A stretch of 64,000 bases of DNA from Lysobacter dokdonensis DS-58. Lineage in GTDB: Bacteria > Pseudomonadota > Gammaproteobacteria > Xanthomonadales > Xanthomonadaceae. A program made the position numbers and the translations under genes. This document shows, in pieces, positions 7,957-16,461 of this stretch. The notes under the pieces are model-generated. The model saw nothing but the letters and a program-made list of their open reading frames with translations. It had not been told where the DNA came from and did not search any database. Where the stretch lies: NCBI RefSeq assembly GCF_000770795.1, contig NZ_JRKJ01000009.1, positions 62,001-126,000 on the forward strand, in the 5' to 3' direction. Positions within the stretch are counted from its first letter, which is position 1. Every line of letters starts with the position of its first letter.

Positions 7957-9936
7957 TTGCACGGCCTCAATCCTCCCCAACGCCAGGCCGTCGTGCACGT
8001 CGACGGCCCGCTCCTGGTGCTGGCGGGCGCGGGCAGCGGCAAGACGCGCGTGATCGTCGAGAAGATCGCGCACCTGATCACCTCCGGGCGCATGCCGGCG
8101 CGCCGCATCGCGGCCATCACCTTCACCAACAAGTCCGCGCGCGAGATGAAGGAGCGCGTGGCCAAGCGCATCAAGGGCGACGCGGCCGAAGGCCTCACGA
8201 TCTGCACCTTCCATGCGCTGGGGCTCAAGCTGCTGCAGATCGAACACGCCAAGCTCGGCCTGCGCCGCGGCTTCTCGATCTTCGACGCCGACGACAGCGC
8301 CGCGCAGTTGAAGGACCTGCTGCCGCCGGGCAGCAAGCCGGACGTGATCGACGCGGCGAAGAACCTGATTTCGCGCGCGAAGAACGCGGGCCTGTCGCCG
8401 GAGCAGGCCTCCGAGGCGGCCCAGACCGTGCGCGAGATGGAAGCGGCCGCGTTGTATGCGCGCTACCAGCAGCGGCTGACCGCCTTCAACGCGGTGGACT
8501 TCGACGACCTGATCCGCCTGCCCGTGCAGTTGCTCGAATCGGACGAAGAGGCGGTGATGGCCTGGCGCGAGCGCATCGGCTACCTGCTCGTCGACGAATG
8601 CCAGGACACCAACGACGCGCAGTACCGCCTGCTGAAGGCGATCGCCGGCCCGCGCGGCGATTTCACCTGCGTGGGCGACGACGACCAGTCGATCTACGCC
8701 TGGCGCGGCGCCAACCCGGACAACCTGCTGGAACTCGGTCGCGACTATCCGGCGCTGAAGATCGTCAAGCTCGAACAGAACTACCGCTGCAGCAATCGCG
8801 TGCTGCGTGCGGCGAACACGTTGATCGCCAACAACCCGCACGAACATCCCAAGACGTTGTGGAGCGACCAGGCCGACGGCGAGCGCATCCGCGTGTGGGA
8901 ATGCCGCGACAGCACGCACGAGGCGGAGAAGGCCGCCGACCAGATCCACTTCCTCAACCAGTCGCGTGGCGCGCCGTGGAGCGATTTCTGCGTGTTGTTC
9001 CGCGGCAACCATCAGTCGCGCGCGCTGGAAAAGGCGATGCAGTTGCTGCGCGTGCCGTACCACCTCACCGGCGGCACCGCGTTCCTCGACCGCGGCGAGG
9101 TGAAGGACGCGATGGCGTGGCTGCGCTGCATCGCCAATCCCGAAGACGACGCGGCCTTCCTGCGCGCGGTGCAATCGCCCAAGCGCGAAGTCGGCGCGAC
9201 GACGCTGGCGAAGCTCGCCGAGCTCGCCCACCAGGCGCACCTTCCGATGTCGCGCGCGGCCGAATCGATCGGCCTGCTCAAGCAGTTGCAGCCGCGCGCG
9301 GCGAACGCATTGCAGGCCTTCGCCGATCTGCTGAAGGGATTGCGCGGCGATGCCGCGCGCATGCCGCCGGCAGAGCTCGTGCGCAAGCTCAATGAGCGTT
9401 CCGGCCTGCTCGCGATGGTGCGCGCGCAATGCAAGGACGAGGCGACGTTCCAGCGCCGCCGGCAAAACCTCGACGAGCTGGCCGATTGGTTCGACGGGCC
9501 GAAGACTTCGGGCCCCGGCGAGCTCGCGGCCGCGCTCGCGCTGCTCTCGCACGCCGACAAGGGCGATGCGGGCAACCAGGTGCGCCTGATGTCGCTGCAC
9601 GCGGCGAAGGGGCTGGAGTTCCGATACGTCTTCATCGTCGGCGTCGAGGACGGCAACCTGCCGCACGAGGCGTCGATCGAGGAGGGCCGCATCGACGAAG
9701 AGCGCCGGCTGATGTACGTCGGCATCACGCGTGCGAAGGAGCAGTTGTGGCTGTCCCATTCGCGCGAGGCGCAGCGCTGGGGCGAGAAGCAGCGCCTGCT
9801 GCCGAGCCGCTTCATCGACGAGTTGCCCGCGGCCGAAGTGCAGCGCGACGGCGCGGATCCGGAAGCCGACGCCTCGCAGAAGAAGGAACGCGCCACCGCG
9901 GGGTTCGCCGCGATCCGCGCGTTGCTCGACGCATGA
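7957..9936 (+). CDS. rep: ATP-dependent DNA helicase Rep
   Basis: Superfamily 1A 3'-5' helicase that helps replication forks pass nucleoprotein blocks. At 659 residues it has the Q motif LNPPQRQAV, Walker A A23GAGSGKT30, the DE-x-x-QD motif (VDECQDTN), GDDDQSIYAWRGA and the late GITRAKEQLW motif. The start is TTG at 7957, giving MHGLNPPQR as in other xanthomonad Rep proteins. GGAG lies six to seven bases upstream, whereas an earlier in-frame TTG at 7939 has no such site. Its stop overlaps the next gene by four bases (ATGA), indicating coupling. Confidence 0.95.
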   Translation: MHGLNPPQRQAVVHVDGPLLVLAGAGSGKTRVIVEKIAHLITSGRMPARRIAAITFTNKSAREMKERVAKRIKGDAAEGLTICTFHALGLKLLQIEHAKLGLRRGFSIFDADDSAAQLKDLLPPGSKPDVIDAAKNLISRAKNAGLSPEQASEAAQTVREMEAAALYARYQQRLTAFNAVDFDDLIRLPVQLLESDEEAVMAWRERIGYLLVDECQDTNDAQYRLLKAIAGPRGDFTCVGDDDQSIYAWRGANPDNLLELGRDYPALKIVKLEQNYRCSNRVLRAANTLIANNPHEHPKTLWSDQADGERIRVWECRDSTHEAEKAADQIHFLNQSRGAPWSDFCVLFRGNHQSRALEKAMQLLRVPYHLTGGTAFLDRGEVKDAMAWLRCIANPEDDAAFLRAVQSPKREVGATTLAKLAELAHQAHLPMSRAAESIGLLKQLQPRAANALQAFADLLKGLRGDAARMPPAELVRKLNERSGLLAMVRAQCKDEATFQRRRQNLDELADWFDGPKTSGPGELAAALALLSHADKGDAGNQVRLMSLHAAKGLEFRYVFIVGVEDGNLPHEASIEEGRIDEERRLMYVGITRAKEQLWLSHSREAQRWGEKQRLLPSRFIDELPAAEVQRDGADPEADASQKKERATAGFAAIRALLDA

Positions 9937-10421
9937 GCCTGCGCGTGCGCGACATCGCGCCGGGGGATACGGGCGCGATCCTGGCGCTGAATCTCGAATC
10001 GGAAGCCGTGCTCAGCCCCATGGACGCGGCGCGTTACGCGCACCTGCTGGCGCAATCGGCGTACGGGCGCGTGCTGGAGGAAGGGGGCATCGTGGTGGCG
10101 TTCCTGCTCGCGTTCCGCGAAGGCGCCGACTACGACAGCGTCAACTATCGCTGGTTCGATGGACGCTATGACGCATTCCTCTACGTCGATCGCGTGGTCG
10201 TCGCCGCGTCGCACCAGGGCCGCGGGCTCGGTGCACGCCTGTACGGCGGTCTGTTCGCGTTCGCACGCGCAGCCGGTGTGCCGAACGTGACGTGCGAGTT
10301 CGACATCGATCCGCCGAACGAGGCCTCGCGCCGCTTCCATTCCCGCTACGGCTTCACCGAGGTCGGCACCCAGGATTTGCCGGGCGGCAAGCGCGTGTCG
10401 ATGCAGCGCGCCCCGGCCTGA
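9933..10421 (+). CDS. GNAT family N-acetyltransferase
   Basis: A 162-residue single-domain acetyltransferase. The acetyl-CoA pyrophosphate loop is QGRGLGARL (about residues 95-103), preceded by the beta-4 strand FLYVDRVVVAA and followed by NVTCEFDIDPPN and FHSRYGF, typical of GNAT strands beta-5 to beta-7. The ATG overlaps the rep stop by four bases, so expression depends on rep transcription. The substrate is unknown; the family also contains small-molecule and protein acetylases. Confidence 0.85.
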   Translation: MSLRVRDIAPGDTGAILALNLESEAVLSPMDAARYAHLLAQSAYGRVLEEGGIVVAFLLAFREGADYDSVNYRWFDGRYDAFLYVDRVVVAASHQGRGLGARLYGGLFAFARAAGVPNVTCEFDIDPPNEASRRFHSRYGFTEVGTQDLPGGKRVSMQRAPA

Positions 10422-10446
10422 CACTCGCCCGTCGCGGACGCTCGGC

Positions 10447-10452
10447 TACACT
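10447..10452 (+). promoter_or_regulatory. -10-like TACACT before the acid phosphatase gene
   Basis: TACACT lies 30 bases before the ATG at 10483, in the 61-base gap after the acetyltransferase. The -35 region is weak. Confidence 0.35.
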
Positions 10453-10482
10453 CGCCGCCCTCCTCGTCGCCGGGTCCAACGC

Positions 10483-11367
10483 ATGCGTTTCGCCGTCCTC
10501 GCCACCGCCCTGACCGTCGCGCTCGCCGGCTGCGCGACCACCGTGCCGACGACGATGCCGGCAGCCACGCCACTCGCCGTGCAGGACGATCCGCCGGCCG
10601 ACGACGCGCTCAACGCGGTCGCGTGGTACCAGACCTCGGCCGAGCGCGACCTCGTGTACCGCACCGTGTATCGCGCCGCGTCGCAGCGCCTGCAGGCGGC
10701 GCTCGCCGACAAGACGTGGGATGCGCTTCCGAAGGAAGACCGCACGACGCCGCTGAAGGGGCTGAGGCCCGCGATCATCGTGGACGTCGACGAAACCGTG
10801 CTCGACAACGCGCCGGCGTCCGTGCGCCAGATCCGCGAACGCCGCGGCTTCGACGAAGCGCAGTGGGGCAAGTGGGTCGAGGAGCGCAAGGCGAAGGCGT
10901 TGCCCGGCGCGGCGGAATTCCTCTCCGCGGCCGCGAAGCAGGGCGTCACCGTCTTCTACATCAGCAACCGCGACGCGAGCCTGGCGCAAGCCACGATCGC
11001 CAACCTGCGCAGCACCGGGTTCCCCATCGCGAACGACGATCAATTCCTCGGTCTGGGCACCGTCGTGGACGGCTGCGAGCAGGAAGGCTCGGAGAAGTCG
11101 TGCCGCCGCCAACTGGTCGGCCGCACGCATCGCGTGCTGATGCAGTTCGGCGACCAGGTCGGAGATCTGGTGCAGATCGTGGCCAACACGCCGGAGGGAC
11201 GGCGCGATGCCGTCGCGCCGTACGCGGACTGGATCGGCGAGCGCTGGTTCGTCCTGCCCAACCCGATGTACGGGTCGTGGGAACCGGCGCTGTTCAACAA
11301 CGATTGGCGCCAGCCGGCCGCGCAGCGTCGGGCAAAGAAGGAAGCCGTGCTGGACGGCGCTGACTGA
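10483..11367 (+). CDS. HAD-superfamily acid phosphatase lipoprotein, e(P4)/5'-nucleotidase type
   Basis: A 294-residue outer-membrane-type lipoprotein phosphatase. The lipobox LAGC places the lipidated cysteine at residue 17. The HAD motif I is D101VDETVLDN, with the second Asp as acid/base. Motif II is FYISNRD, and conserved NP-x-YGSWE lies near the C-terminus, all features of the HAD subfamily IIIB e(P4) group that dephosphorylates nucleotides such as NMN in the periplasm. The gene stands alone after the rep pair and is followed by an apparent noncoding RNA or terminator region. Confident on the family, less on the substrate. Confidence 0.9.
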   Translation: MRFAVLATALTVALAGCATTVPTTMPAATPLAVQDDPPADDALNAVAWYQTSAERDLVYRTVYRAASQRLQAALADKTWDALPKEDRTTPLKGLRPAIIVDVDETVLDNAPASVRQIRERRGFDEAQWGKWVEERKAKALPGAAEFLSAAAKQGVTVFYISNRDASLAQATIANLRSTGFPIANDDQFLGLGTVVDGCEQEGSEKSCRRQLVGRTHRVLMQFGDQVGDLVQIVANTPEGRRDAVAPYADWIGERWFVLPNPMYGSWEPALFNNDWRQPAAQRRAKKEAVLDGAD

Positions 11368-11484
11368 CCAGCACAATAGAATCAATGTCTTGCGACACCA
11401 TATTTCAGGTATTGCATCAGCTATGGCCGCTGGGCTAGCCTGCGCGCAGCCGGTTCTTCCGGCGCCATGCCACAACCGATGTCT

Positions 11485-11504
11485 TCCGGTTCGACCGGAT
11501 TTTT
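11485..11504 (+). terminator. Short terminator hairpin
   Basis: TCCGGT-TCG-ACCGGA stem-loop (11485-11499) followed by T5. It directly precedes a second, stronger terminator. Confidence 0.5.
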
Positions 11505-11506
11505 AC

Positions 11507-11528
11507 AGGAGGCTTCGGCCTCCTTTTT
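11507..11528 (+). terminator. Rho-independent terminator
   Basis: AGGAGGC-TTCG-GCCTCCT, a 7-bp stem closed by the very stable TTCG tetraloop and followed by T4. It ends transcription 30 bases before the next gene. Confidence 0.85.
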
Positions 11529-11557
11529 CTTTGGCCGGATCGGCGATGATCCGCGCC

Positions 11558-12466
11558 ATGCCGATCCGCTCGATGCGCTTGGTCCCCCTCCTCGCGATCG
11601 CACTGCTCGCCGCCTGCGCGAAGACGCCGCCGCCGCAGCCCGGTGCGGCGCGTCCCGTGCAGGCCGTGCAGGCGCTCGTCGAACGCCTGCGCGCGAACGA
11701 TCCCGCCGGCTTCGCCATCGTTGCGATTCCGCCCGCGCTGCACGCGCGGCTGGAGACCGCGTGGCGCACGGGACGCAGCCGTTGGCCGCTCGACGAACTC
11801 CCGCTCGACGACCGCCTGCCCGCGATGCTCGCCACCTTGTCGAAGCCGGATGCACGCACGACCCTGCAACGCGACTTCGATCGCCAGTTCGCGAATTCGG
11901 GCGATGAGTTGCGATCGACGGCGACCTCGCTGGGCGTGTTCGCCGTGCAGTACATCCACAACGAAGGCGATTACAGCCCGGCCGAACGCGATCACTACGG
12001 CCAGGCCGTCGCGGCGTTGAGCCGCTGGGCGGCGCGTGCGCCGTTGTCGGACGCCACGCGCGCACGGCGCGCGATCGCGCTGTTGTCGACGGCGGCGGCC
12101 GAGACCGGCATCGCCACGCCCGCGGATTTCGCGAACCACGGCATGGACGCCTCGCTCGAACGCCTCGGCCCGTTCCTCGCGGCGACCAAGCAGGTGTTCG
12201 GCAGTTACGGGCTGGACCTGGACGCGGCCTTCGACAGCGTGGACGCGACGCTGGTGCAGCAGACCGGCGACACCGCCCGCGTCCGCGTGCGCTACCTGCT
12301 CGGCGGGGAGCAGATCGACACGCTGCTCGACGTGCGGCGCATCGACGGCCGCTGGTACCTGGAGGACTACCTGCGCAACGCGGAAGCCTCGCTCGACGGC
12401 CCCGCGGCCGCTGCGCCAGCCCTCCCGGGCGCGGCTTCGACCCCCGCGACGGCGGCTTCGCCATAA
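11558..12466 (+). CDS. Lipoprotein of unknown function
   Basis: A 302-residue predicted lipoprotein. MPIRSMRLVPLLAIALLAAC gives a basic n-region, a hydrophobic core and a lipobox with lipidated C20. The rest is helical and Ala/Arg/Leu-rich with no motif I recognise. The segment RVRYLLGGEQIDTLLDVRR followed by IDGRWYLEDYLR looks like an NTF2/DUF-type beta sheet end, and the tail is Pro/Ala-rich and low in complexity. ATGs at 11546 and 11573 are alternatives. Its TAA overlaps the plsB ATG (TAATG), so the two are coupled, but whether it acts in phospholipid synthesis is unknown. Confidence 0.75.
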   Translation: MPIRSMRLVPLLAIALLAACAKTPPPQPGAARPVQAVQALVERLRANDPAGFAIVAIPPALHARLETAWRTGRSRWPLDELPLDDRLPAMLATLSKPDARTTLQRDFDRQFANSGDELRSTATSLGVFAVQYIHNEGDYSPAERDHYGQAVAALSRWAARAPLSDATRARRAIALLSTAAAETGIATPADFANHGMDASLERLGPFLAATKQVFGSYGLDLDAAFDSVDATLVQQTGDTARVRVRYLLGGEQIDTLLDVRRIDGRWYLEDYLRNAEASLDGPAAAAPALPGAASTPATAASP

Positions 12467-15216
12467 TGGCGGCGATGCCGAACCAGCCGAACCTCCCGCT
12501 CTTCGACGATCCGACCACCCCGCCGCCGGCCGCCACGCCGTCGCAGGAAGCGGAAGCGCCCGCACGGGACCTGCCGTCGAACCCCGTCCCCGAGGACGCC
12601 ACGGCCGCGCACGACGCGCCGGAGCTGCCACTGGACGCCCCATCGCCTGAGCACGAGACGACGGCCGCGCCGCCCCCGGTCGCCTCGCGCAACGGCTCGT
12701 CCAATCCCGTCGGCGCCCGTCCGCCGATGTGGGCGCGCCTGATGGGCAAGCTGCTCGAACCGTGGATCGGCCTGGAGCTCGAACCACGCGTGCCCGCCGA
12801 CTGGGCCGACGGCCGTGCGATCTGCTACGTGCTCGAAGACTACGGCCTGTCGAATGCGTTGATCCTCGAACGCGCGTGCCGCGAAGCGGGCCTGCCCTCG
12901 CCGCTGCAGCCGATGCCCGGCGATCCGCTCGGCCGCAAGCGCGCGTATGTCGCGCTCTCGCGTCGCAACACGAATGCGTTGAAGGTGCTCGGCCTCTCGC
13001 CGGGGCCGGAACACAAGACGCACTCCGGTTCGCTCGCGCGTCTGTTGCAGGCGCATCGCGACGACCCGTCGCTCGACGTGCAACTCGTGCCGGTCTCGAT
13101 CTTCGTGGGCCGCGCGCCGGACAAGCACAGCGGCTGGTTCTCGGTGCTGTTCTCCGAAAACTGGACGATCGTCGGCCGCTTCCGCCGTTTGCTCGCGATC
13201 CTGCTCAACGGGCGCTCGACGACCGTGCAGTTCGCGCCGCCGGTGTCCGTGCACGCCACCGTCGCCGAAGGCCTCGATCCCGAACGCACCGTGCGCAAGC
13301 TTTCGCGCGTGCTGCGCGCGCACTTCCGCCGCATCCGCTCGGCGATCATCGGGCCGGATCTGTCCACGCGCCGCCTGCTCGCCGACCAGGTGTTGTCCGC
13401 CGAATCGGTGAAGGACGCCATCGCCGACCAGGCGCGCCGCGAGAACGCGTCGAACCCGGCGAAGGGCAAGGCCGAAGCCTGGAAGAAGGCGCATTCGTAC
13501 ATCTACGAAATCGCGGCCGACTACTCGCATCCGGTGGTGCGCTCGGCGAGTTTCCTGCTGACCACCGTGTGGAACCGCATCTTCCGCGGCGTGCTCGTGC
13601 ACCACCTCGAAGCGTTGAAGCAGAACGCGCCCGGCCACGAAGTCGTCTACGTGCCCTGCCACCGCAGCCACATGGATTACCTGTTGTTGAGCTACCTGCT
13701 CTACACCAAGGGCATCGTGCCGCCGCACATCGCCGCGGGCATCAACCTCAACCTGCCGGTCATCGGCCCGTTGCTGCGGCGCGGCGGCGCGTTCTTCCTG
13801 CGTCGCAGCTTCCGCGGCAACGCGCTGTATTCGGCGGTGTTCACCGAGTACGTCTCGCAGCTCGTCGCCGGCGGGTATTCGATCGAATACTTCATCGAAG
13901 GCGGACGCTCGCGCACGGGCCGCCTGCTGCAGCCGAAGGGCGGCATGGTCGCGATGACGGTGCGCGCGTTCCTGCGCCAGCCCACGCGCCCCGTCATGTT
14001 CCAGCCGGTGTACATCGGCTACGAAAAGATGCTCGAGGGCGACAGCTACCTCGACGAGCTGATCGGCAAGCCGAAGCAGAAGGAATCGATCTGGCAGTTG
14101 CTCATGAGCATCCCGCGGGTGCTGCGCAGCAACTACGGCCAGGTGGTGGTGAATTTCGGCGAGCCGATCCGGCTCAACGACATGCTGGCCGAACTCGCGC
14201 CGGCGTGGGACGGCACGCCGCTCGACGAGGACGACCGCCCCGACTGGTTGTCCGACACCGTCGACGCCACCGCGCAGCGCATCCAGGTGAACATCAACCG
14301 CGCCGCGGACGTGAACCCGATCAACCTGCTCGCGATGGCGTTGCTGTCCACGCCGAAGCACGCGATGGGCGAGACCGACCTGCTCGCGCAGATCGCATTG
14401 TCCAAGACCTTGCTCAGCGACGTGCCATATTCGGCGCTGGTGACGGTCACGCCGCACACGCCCGAGCAGATCATCGCGCACGGCGAAGAAATCAACATGC
14501 TCTCGCGCACCGCGCACCCGTTGGGCGACGTCTTGAGCGTGGACGACGACACCGCGGGCTTGCTGAGCTACTACCGCAACAACGTGCTGCACCTGTTCAC
14601 CGCCTCGGCGTGGATCGCGGTCTGCTTCCTCAGCAACCGCCGTCTCTCGCGCGTGATGCTGCAGCGCCTGGGCCGCACGGTGTACCCGTTCCTCAAGGCC
14701 GAATTGTTCCTGCCGTGGGACGAGGACGAATTCGCCGAGCGCATCGACCGCACCATCGACGTCTTCGTGCGCGAAGGTTTGCTCAAGCACGTGAGCGACG
14801 ATGAAGGCGGCATCCTGTCGCGCAGCGCGGGCCAGACCGACGAGGTCTTCCGCATCCGCGCCATCGGACATTCGCTGCAACAGGCCTTCGAGCGTTACTA
14901 CATCGCCATTTCGGTGCTGGTGAAGAACGGCGCGGGCACGCTCTCGTCGGGCGAACTGGAAAGCCTGTGCCACCTCGCCGCGCAACGCCTCTCGCTGCTC
15001 TATGCACCGGCGGCGCCGGAGTTCTTCGACAGGACGTTGTTCCGCGGCTTCATCCAGAAGCTGCGCGAGTTGCGCGTGGTGTGGCCGAACGAAGCGGGCA
15101 AGCTGATGTTCGACGAGCGCCTGGACGCCTGGGCGAAGGACGCGCGCATCATCCTCGGCCGCGAACTGCGGCACACGATCGAAAAGATCAGCCCCGAGGC
15201 ATCGAAGCCCGCCTGA
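12466..15216 (+). CDS. plsB: Glycerol-3-phosphate 1-O-acyltransferase
   Basis: Inner-membrane enzyme for the first acylation of sn-glycerol-3-phosphate in phospholipid synthesis. At 916 residues it is longer than the E. coli enzyme (about 807) because of a Pro/Ala/Glu-rich N-terminal extension of about 80 residues. The catalytic HxxxxD is in CHRSHMDYLLLSYLLY. Further acyltransferase blocks are GAFFLRRSFRGN, FIEGGRSRTGR and VYIGYEKM. The start overlaps the upstream lipoprotein stop. The gene ends exactly where the convergent YdcH-like gene ends, with the two stop codons adjoining in a palindrome. Confidence 0.96.
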   Translation: MAAMPNQPNLPLFDDPTTPPPAATPSQEAEAPARDLPSNPVPEDATAAHDAPELPLDAPSPEHETTAAPPPVASRNGSSNPVGARPPMWARLMGKLLEPWIGLELEPRVPADWADGRAICYVLEDYGLSNALILERACREAGLPSPLQPMPGDPLGRKRAYVALSRRNTNALKVLGLSPGPEHKTHSGSLARLLQAHRDDPSLDVQLVPVSIFVGRAPDKHSGWFSVLFSENWTIVGRFRRLLAILLNGRSTTVQFAPPVSVHATVAEGLDPERTVRKLSRVLRAHFRRIRSAIIGPDLSTRRLLADQVLSAESVKDAIADQARRENASNPAKGKAEAWKKAHSYIYEIAADYSHPVVRSASFLLTTVWNRIFRGVLVHHLEALKQNAPGHEVVYVPCHRSHMDYLLLSYLLYTKGIVPPHIAAGINLNLPVIGPLLRRGGAFFLRRSFRGNALYSAVFTEYVSQLVAGGYSIEYFIEGGRSRTGRLLQPKGGMVAMTVRAFLRQPTRPVMFQPVYIGYEKMLEGDSYLDELIGKPKQKESIWQLLMSIPRVLRSNYGQVVVNFGEPIRLNDMLAELAPAWDGTPLDEDDRPDWLSDTVDATAQRIQVNINRAADVNPINLLAMALLSTPKHAMGETDLLAQIALSKTLLSDVPYSALVTVTPHTPEQIIAHGEEINMLSRTAHPLGDVLSVDDDTAGLLSYYRNNVLHLFTASAWIAVCFLSNRRLSRVMLQRLGRTVYPFLKAELFLPWDEDEFAERIDRTIDVFVREGLLKHVSDDEGGILSRSAGQTDEVFRIRAIGHSLQQAFERYYIAISVLVKNGAGTLSSGELESLCHLAAQRLSLLYAPAAPEFFDRTLFRGFIQKLRELRVVWPNEAGKLMFDERLDAWAKDARIILGRELRHTIEKISPEASKPA

Positions 15217-15225
15217 TCAGGCGGG
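15208..15225. terminator. Perfect 18-base palindrome holding both stop codons of plsB and the YdcH gene
   Basis: CCCGCCTGATCAGGCGGG is centred on TGA|TCA, the plsB stop and the reverse complement of the opposing gene's stop. As RNA it could form a hairpin on either strand, but there is no T run, so termination activity is a guess. Confidence 0.4.
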
Positions 15226-15435
15226 TTCGTCCGGGATCAACGCGGACTCCAGCCGGGAGATGCTGTCCTTCAGCTGGAGCTTGCGCTTCTTCAGGCGCTT
15301 GATCGTGAGTTCGTCGGTGTCGATGTCCGCCTGCAGGCGCGCGATGGCGGCATCGAGATCGCGGTGCTCGAGCTTGAGCTCGATCACGCGCTGGGCGATG
15401 CGGGCGAGTTCGCCGGGGTCGTTCGGCTGGGTCAC
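15217..15435 (-). CDS. YdcH/DUF465 family small coiled-coil protein
   Basis: A 72-residue acidic and basic helical protein. The segment [15 protein letters not shown] and the highly conserved [17 protein letters not shown] define the DUF465 (YdcH/SlyX-like) family of short coiled coils of unknown function. No ATG precedes the conserved part in frame, so GTG at 15435 ([10 protein letters not shown]) is taken as start; the ribosome site is weak. It converges with plsB with zero spacing and diverges from ttcA. Confidence 0.85.
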   Translation of the reverse strand: MTQPNDPGELARIAQRVIELKLEHRDLDAAIARLQADIDTDELTIKRLKKRKLQLKDSISRLESALIPDEPA

Positions 15436-15466
15436 GGAGCGAACTTTAACGCTGCGAGCGTCGGGA

Positions 15467-15472
15467 TAGAAT
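15467..15472 (+). promoter_or_regulatory. -10-like TAGAAT of ttcA
   Basis: TAGAAT is placed 26 bases before the ttcA ATG, giving a predicted leader of about 20 bases. The -35 match is poor. Confidence 0.4.
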
Positions 15473-15498
15473 GCGTGGCCGTTCCCGTCGCCTTTTCC

Positions 15499-16395
15499 AT
15501 GTCCACCACCCCCCTGCCCCTGCTCGAACCCCAGCCCCGTGCGCGTCGCGTCGCGCACGAGCGGGTGCGGCTGGCCAAGCGCTTGCGGCACCAGGTGGGG
15601 CGGGCGATCGCGGACTTCGGGATGATCGAGGACGGCGACAAGGTGATGGTGTGCCTGTCGGGCGGCAAGGACAGCTACACGATGCTCGACATCCTCCTGC
15701 AGTTGCGGGAGAAGGCGCCGGTGCGGTTCGAGTTGCACGCGGTCAACCTCGACCAGAAGCAGCCCGATTTCCCGGCGCACGTGTTGCCGGCGTATCTCGA
15801 ATCGCTCGGCGTGCCGTACACCATCCTCGAGCAGGACACTTACTCGGTCGTCAAGCGCGTGGTGCCCGAGGGCAAGACGCTGTGCTCGCTGTGTTCCCGC
15901 CTGCGTCGCGGCGCGTTGTATGCGCATGCCGAAGCGGAAGGCTTCACCAAGATCGCGCTCGGCCACCATCGCGACGACCTGGTCGCCACGTTCTTCCTGA
16001 ACCTGTTCTTCCACGCCAAGCTCGCCGGCATGCCGCCCAAGCTGCGCTCGGACGATGGCAAGCATGTCGTGATCCGGCCGCTGGCGTACGTGCGCGAATC
16101 CGACATCGCGTCTTACGCCGAGGTACGCGGTTTCCCGATCATCCCGTGCAATCTCTGCGGGTCGCAGGAGAACCTGCAGCGCAAGCAGGTGCAGAAGATG
16201 ATGGCGGAGTGGGAAGCGCAGACGCCGGGGCGCATCGAGAACATCGCGCGCGCGCTCGGCGATGTGCGTCCCTCGCAGTTGAGCGACGCGACGCTGTTCG
16301 ATTTCCTGAACCTCGGTGCGCGCGGCACGATGCCGTTGCCCGATGCGCATGCCTGGTTGTCGGGCGACGCGCGCGACGACGCCGACGACGCGTAA
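15499..16395 (+). CDS. ttcA: tRNA 2-thiocytidine(32) synthetase TtcA
   Basis: Iron-sulfur PP-loop ATPase that thiolates cytidine 32 of certain tRNAs. At 298 residues it has the PP-loop [14 protein letters not shown], the paired cysteines CSLC (after EGKTL) and CNLCG (after FPIIP), and the [16 protein letters not shown] motif. All are diagnostic for TtcA. The start at ATG 15499 follows a -10-like TAGAAT; an upstream in-frame GTG at 15478 cannot be excluded. It is followed by a repeat element and rdgC. Confidence 0.95.
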   Translation: MSTTPLPLLEPQPRARRVAHERVRLAKRLRHQVGRAIADFGMIEDGDKVMVCLSGGKDSYTMLDILLQLREKAPVRFELHAVNLDQKQPDFPAHVLPAYLESLGVPYTILEQDTYSVVKRVVPEGKTLCSLCSRLRRGALYAHAEAEGFTKIALGHHRDDLVATFFLNLFFHAKLAGMPPKLRSDDGKHVVIRPLAYVRESDIASYAEVRGFPIIPCNLCGSQENLQRKQVQKMMAEWEAQTPGRIENIARALGDVRPSQLSDATLFDFLNLGARGTMPLPDAHAWLSGDARDDADDA

Positions 16396-16412
16396 ACTCA
16401 CTGACTCTCCTC

Positions 16413-16442
16413 ATTCTGGATTCCCGCCTTCGCGGGAATGAC
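16413..16442 (+). repeat. Intergenic REP-like inverted repeat
   Basis: Contains ATTCCCGC-CTTC-GCGGGAAT (16420-16439), flanked by ATTCTGG and GAC. The wording resembles dispersed small inverted repeats found in many proteobacterial genomes (for example dRS3 of Neisseria). A single copy is seen here, in the ttcA-rdgC gap. It may also act as a terminator or mRNA stabiliser for ttcA. Confidence 0.6.
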
Positions 16443-16461
16443 GGCACTTCCTAGGATTTCG

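Larger units (their letters stand above)
11377..11528 (+). ncRNA. Candidate small RNA or untranslated leader with tandem terminators
   Basis: The 190 bases between the phosphatase and the next lipoprotein gene contain no convincing ORF and are visibly richer in A/T than the flanks. TAGAAT at 11377-11382 could be a -10 box. Downstream are hairpin GCCGG-TTCTT-CCGGC (11449-11463) and two terminators ending at 11528. A transcript of about 140 bases from roughly 11389 would fit. It could also be the 3' end of the phosphatase mRNA. I could not match it to a known riboswitch or sRNA. Confidence 0.35.

Noticed and set aside
12367-15174. Antisense frame of over 900 codons in plsB
   Set aside because: No ribosome site, no recognisable protein, and it covers catalytic motifs of plsB on the other strand.
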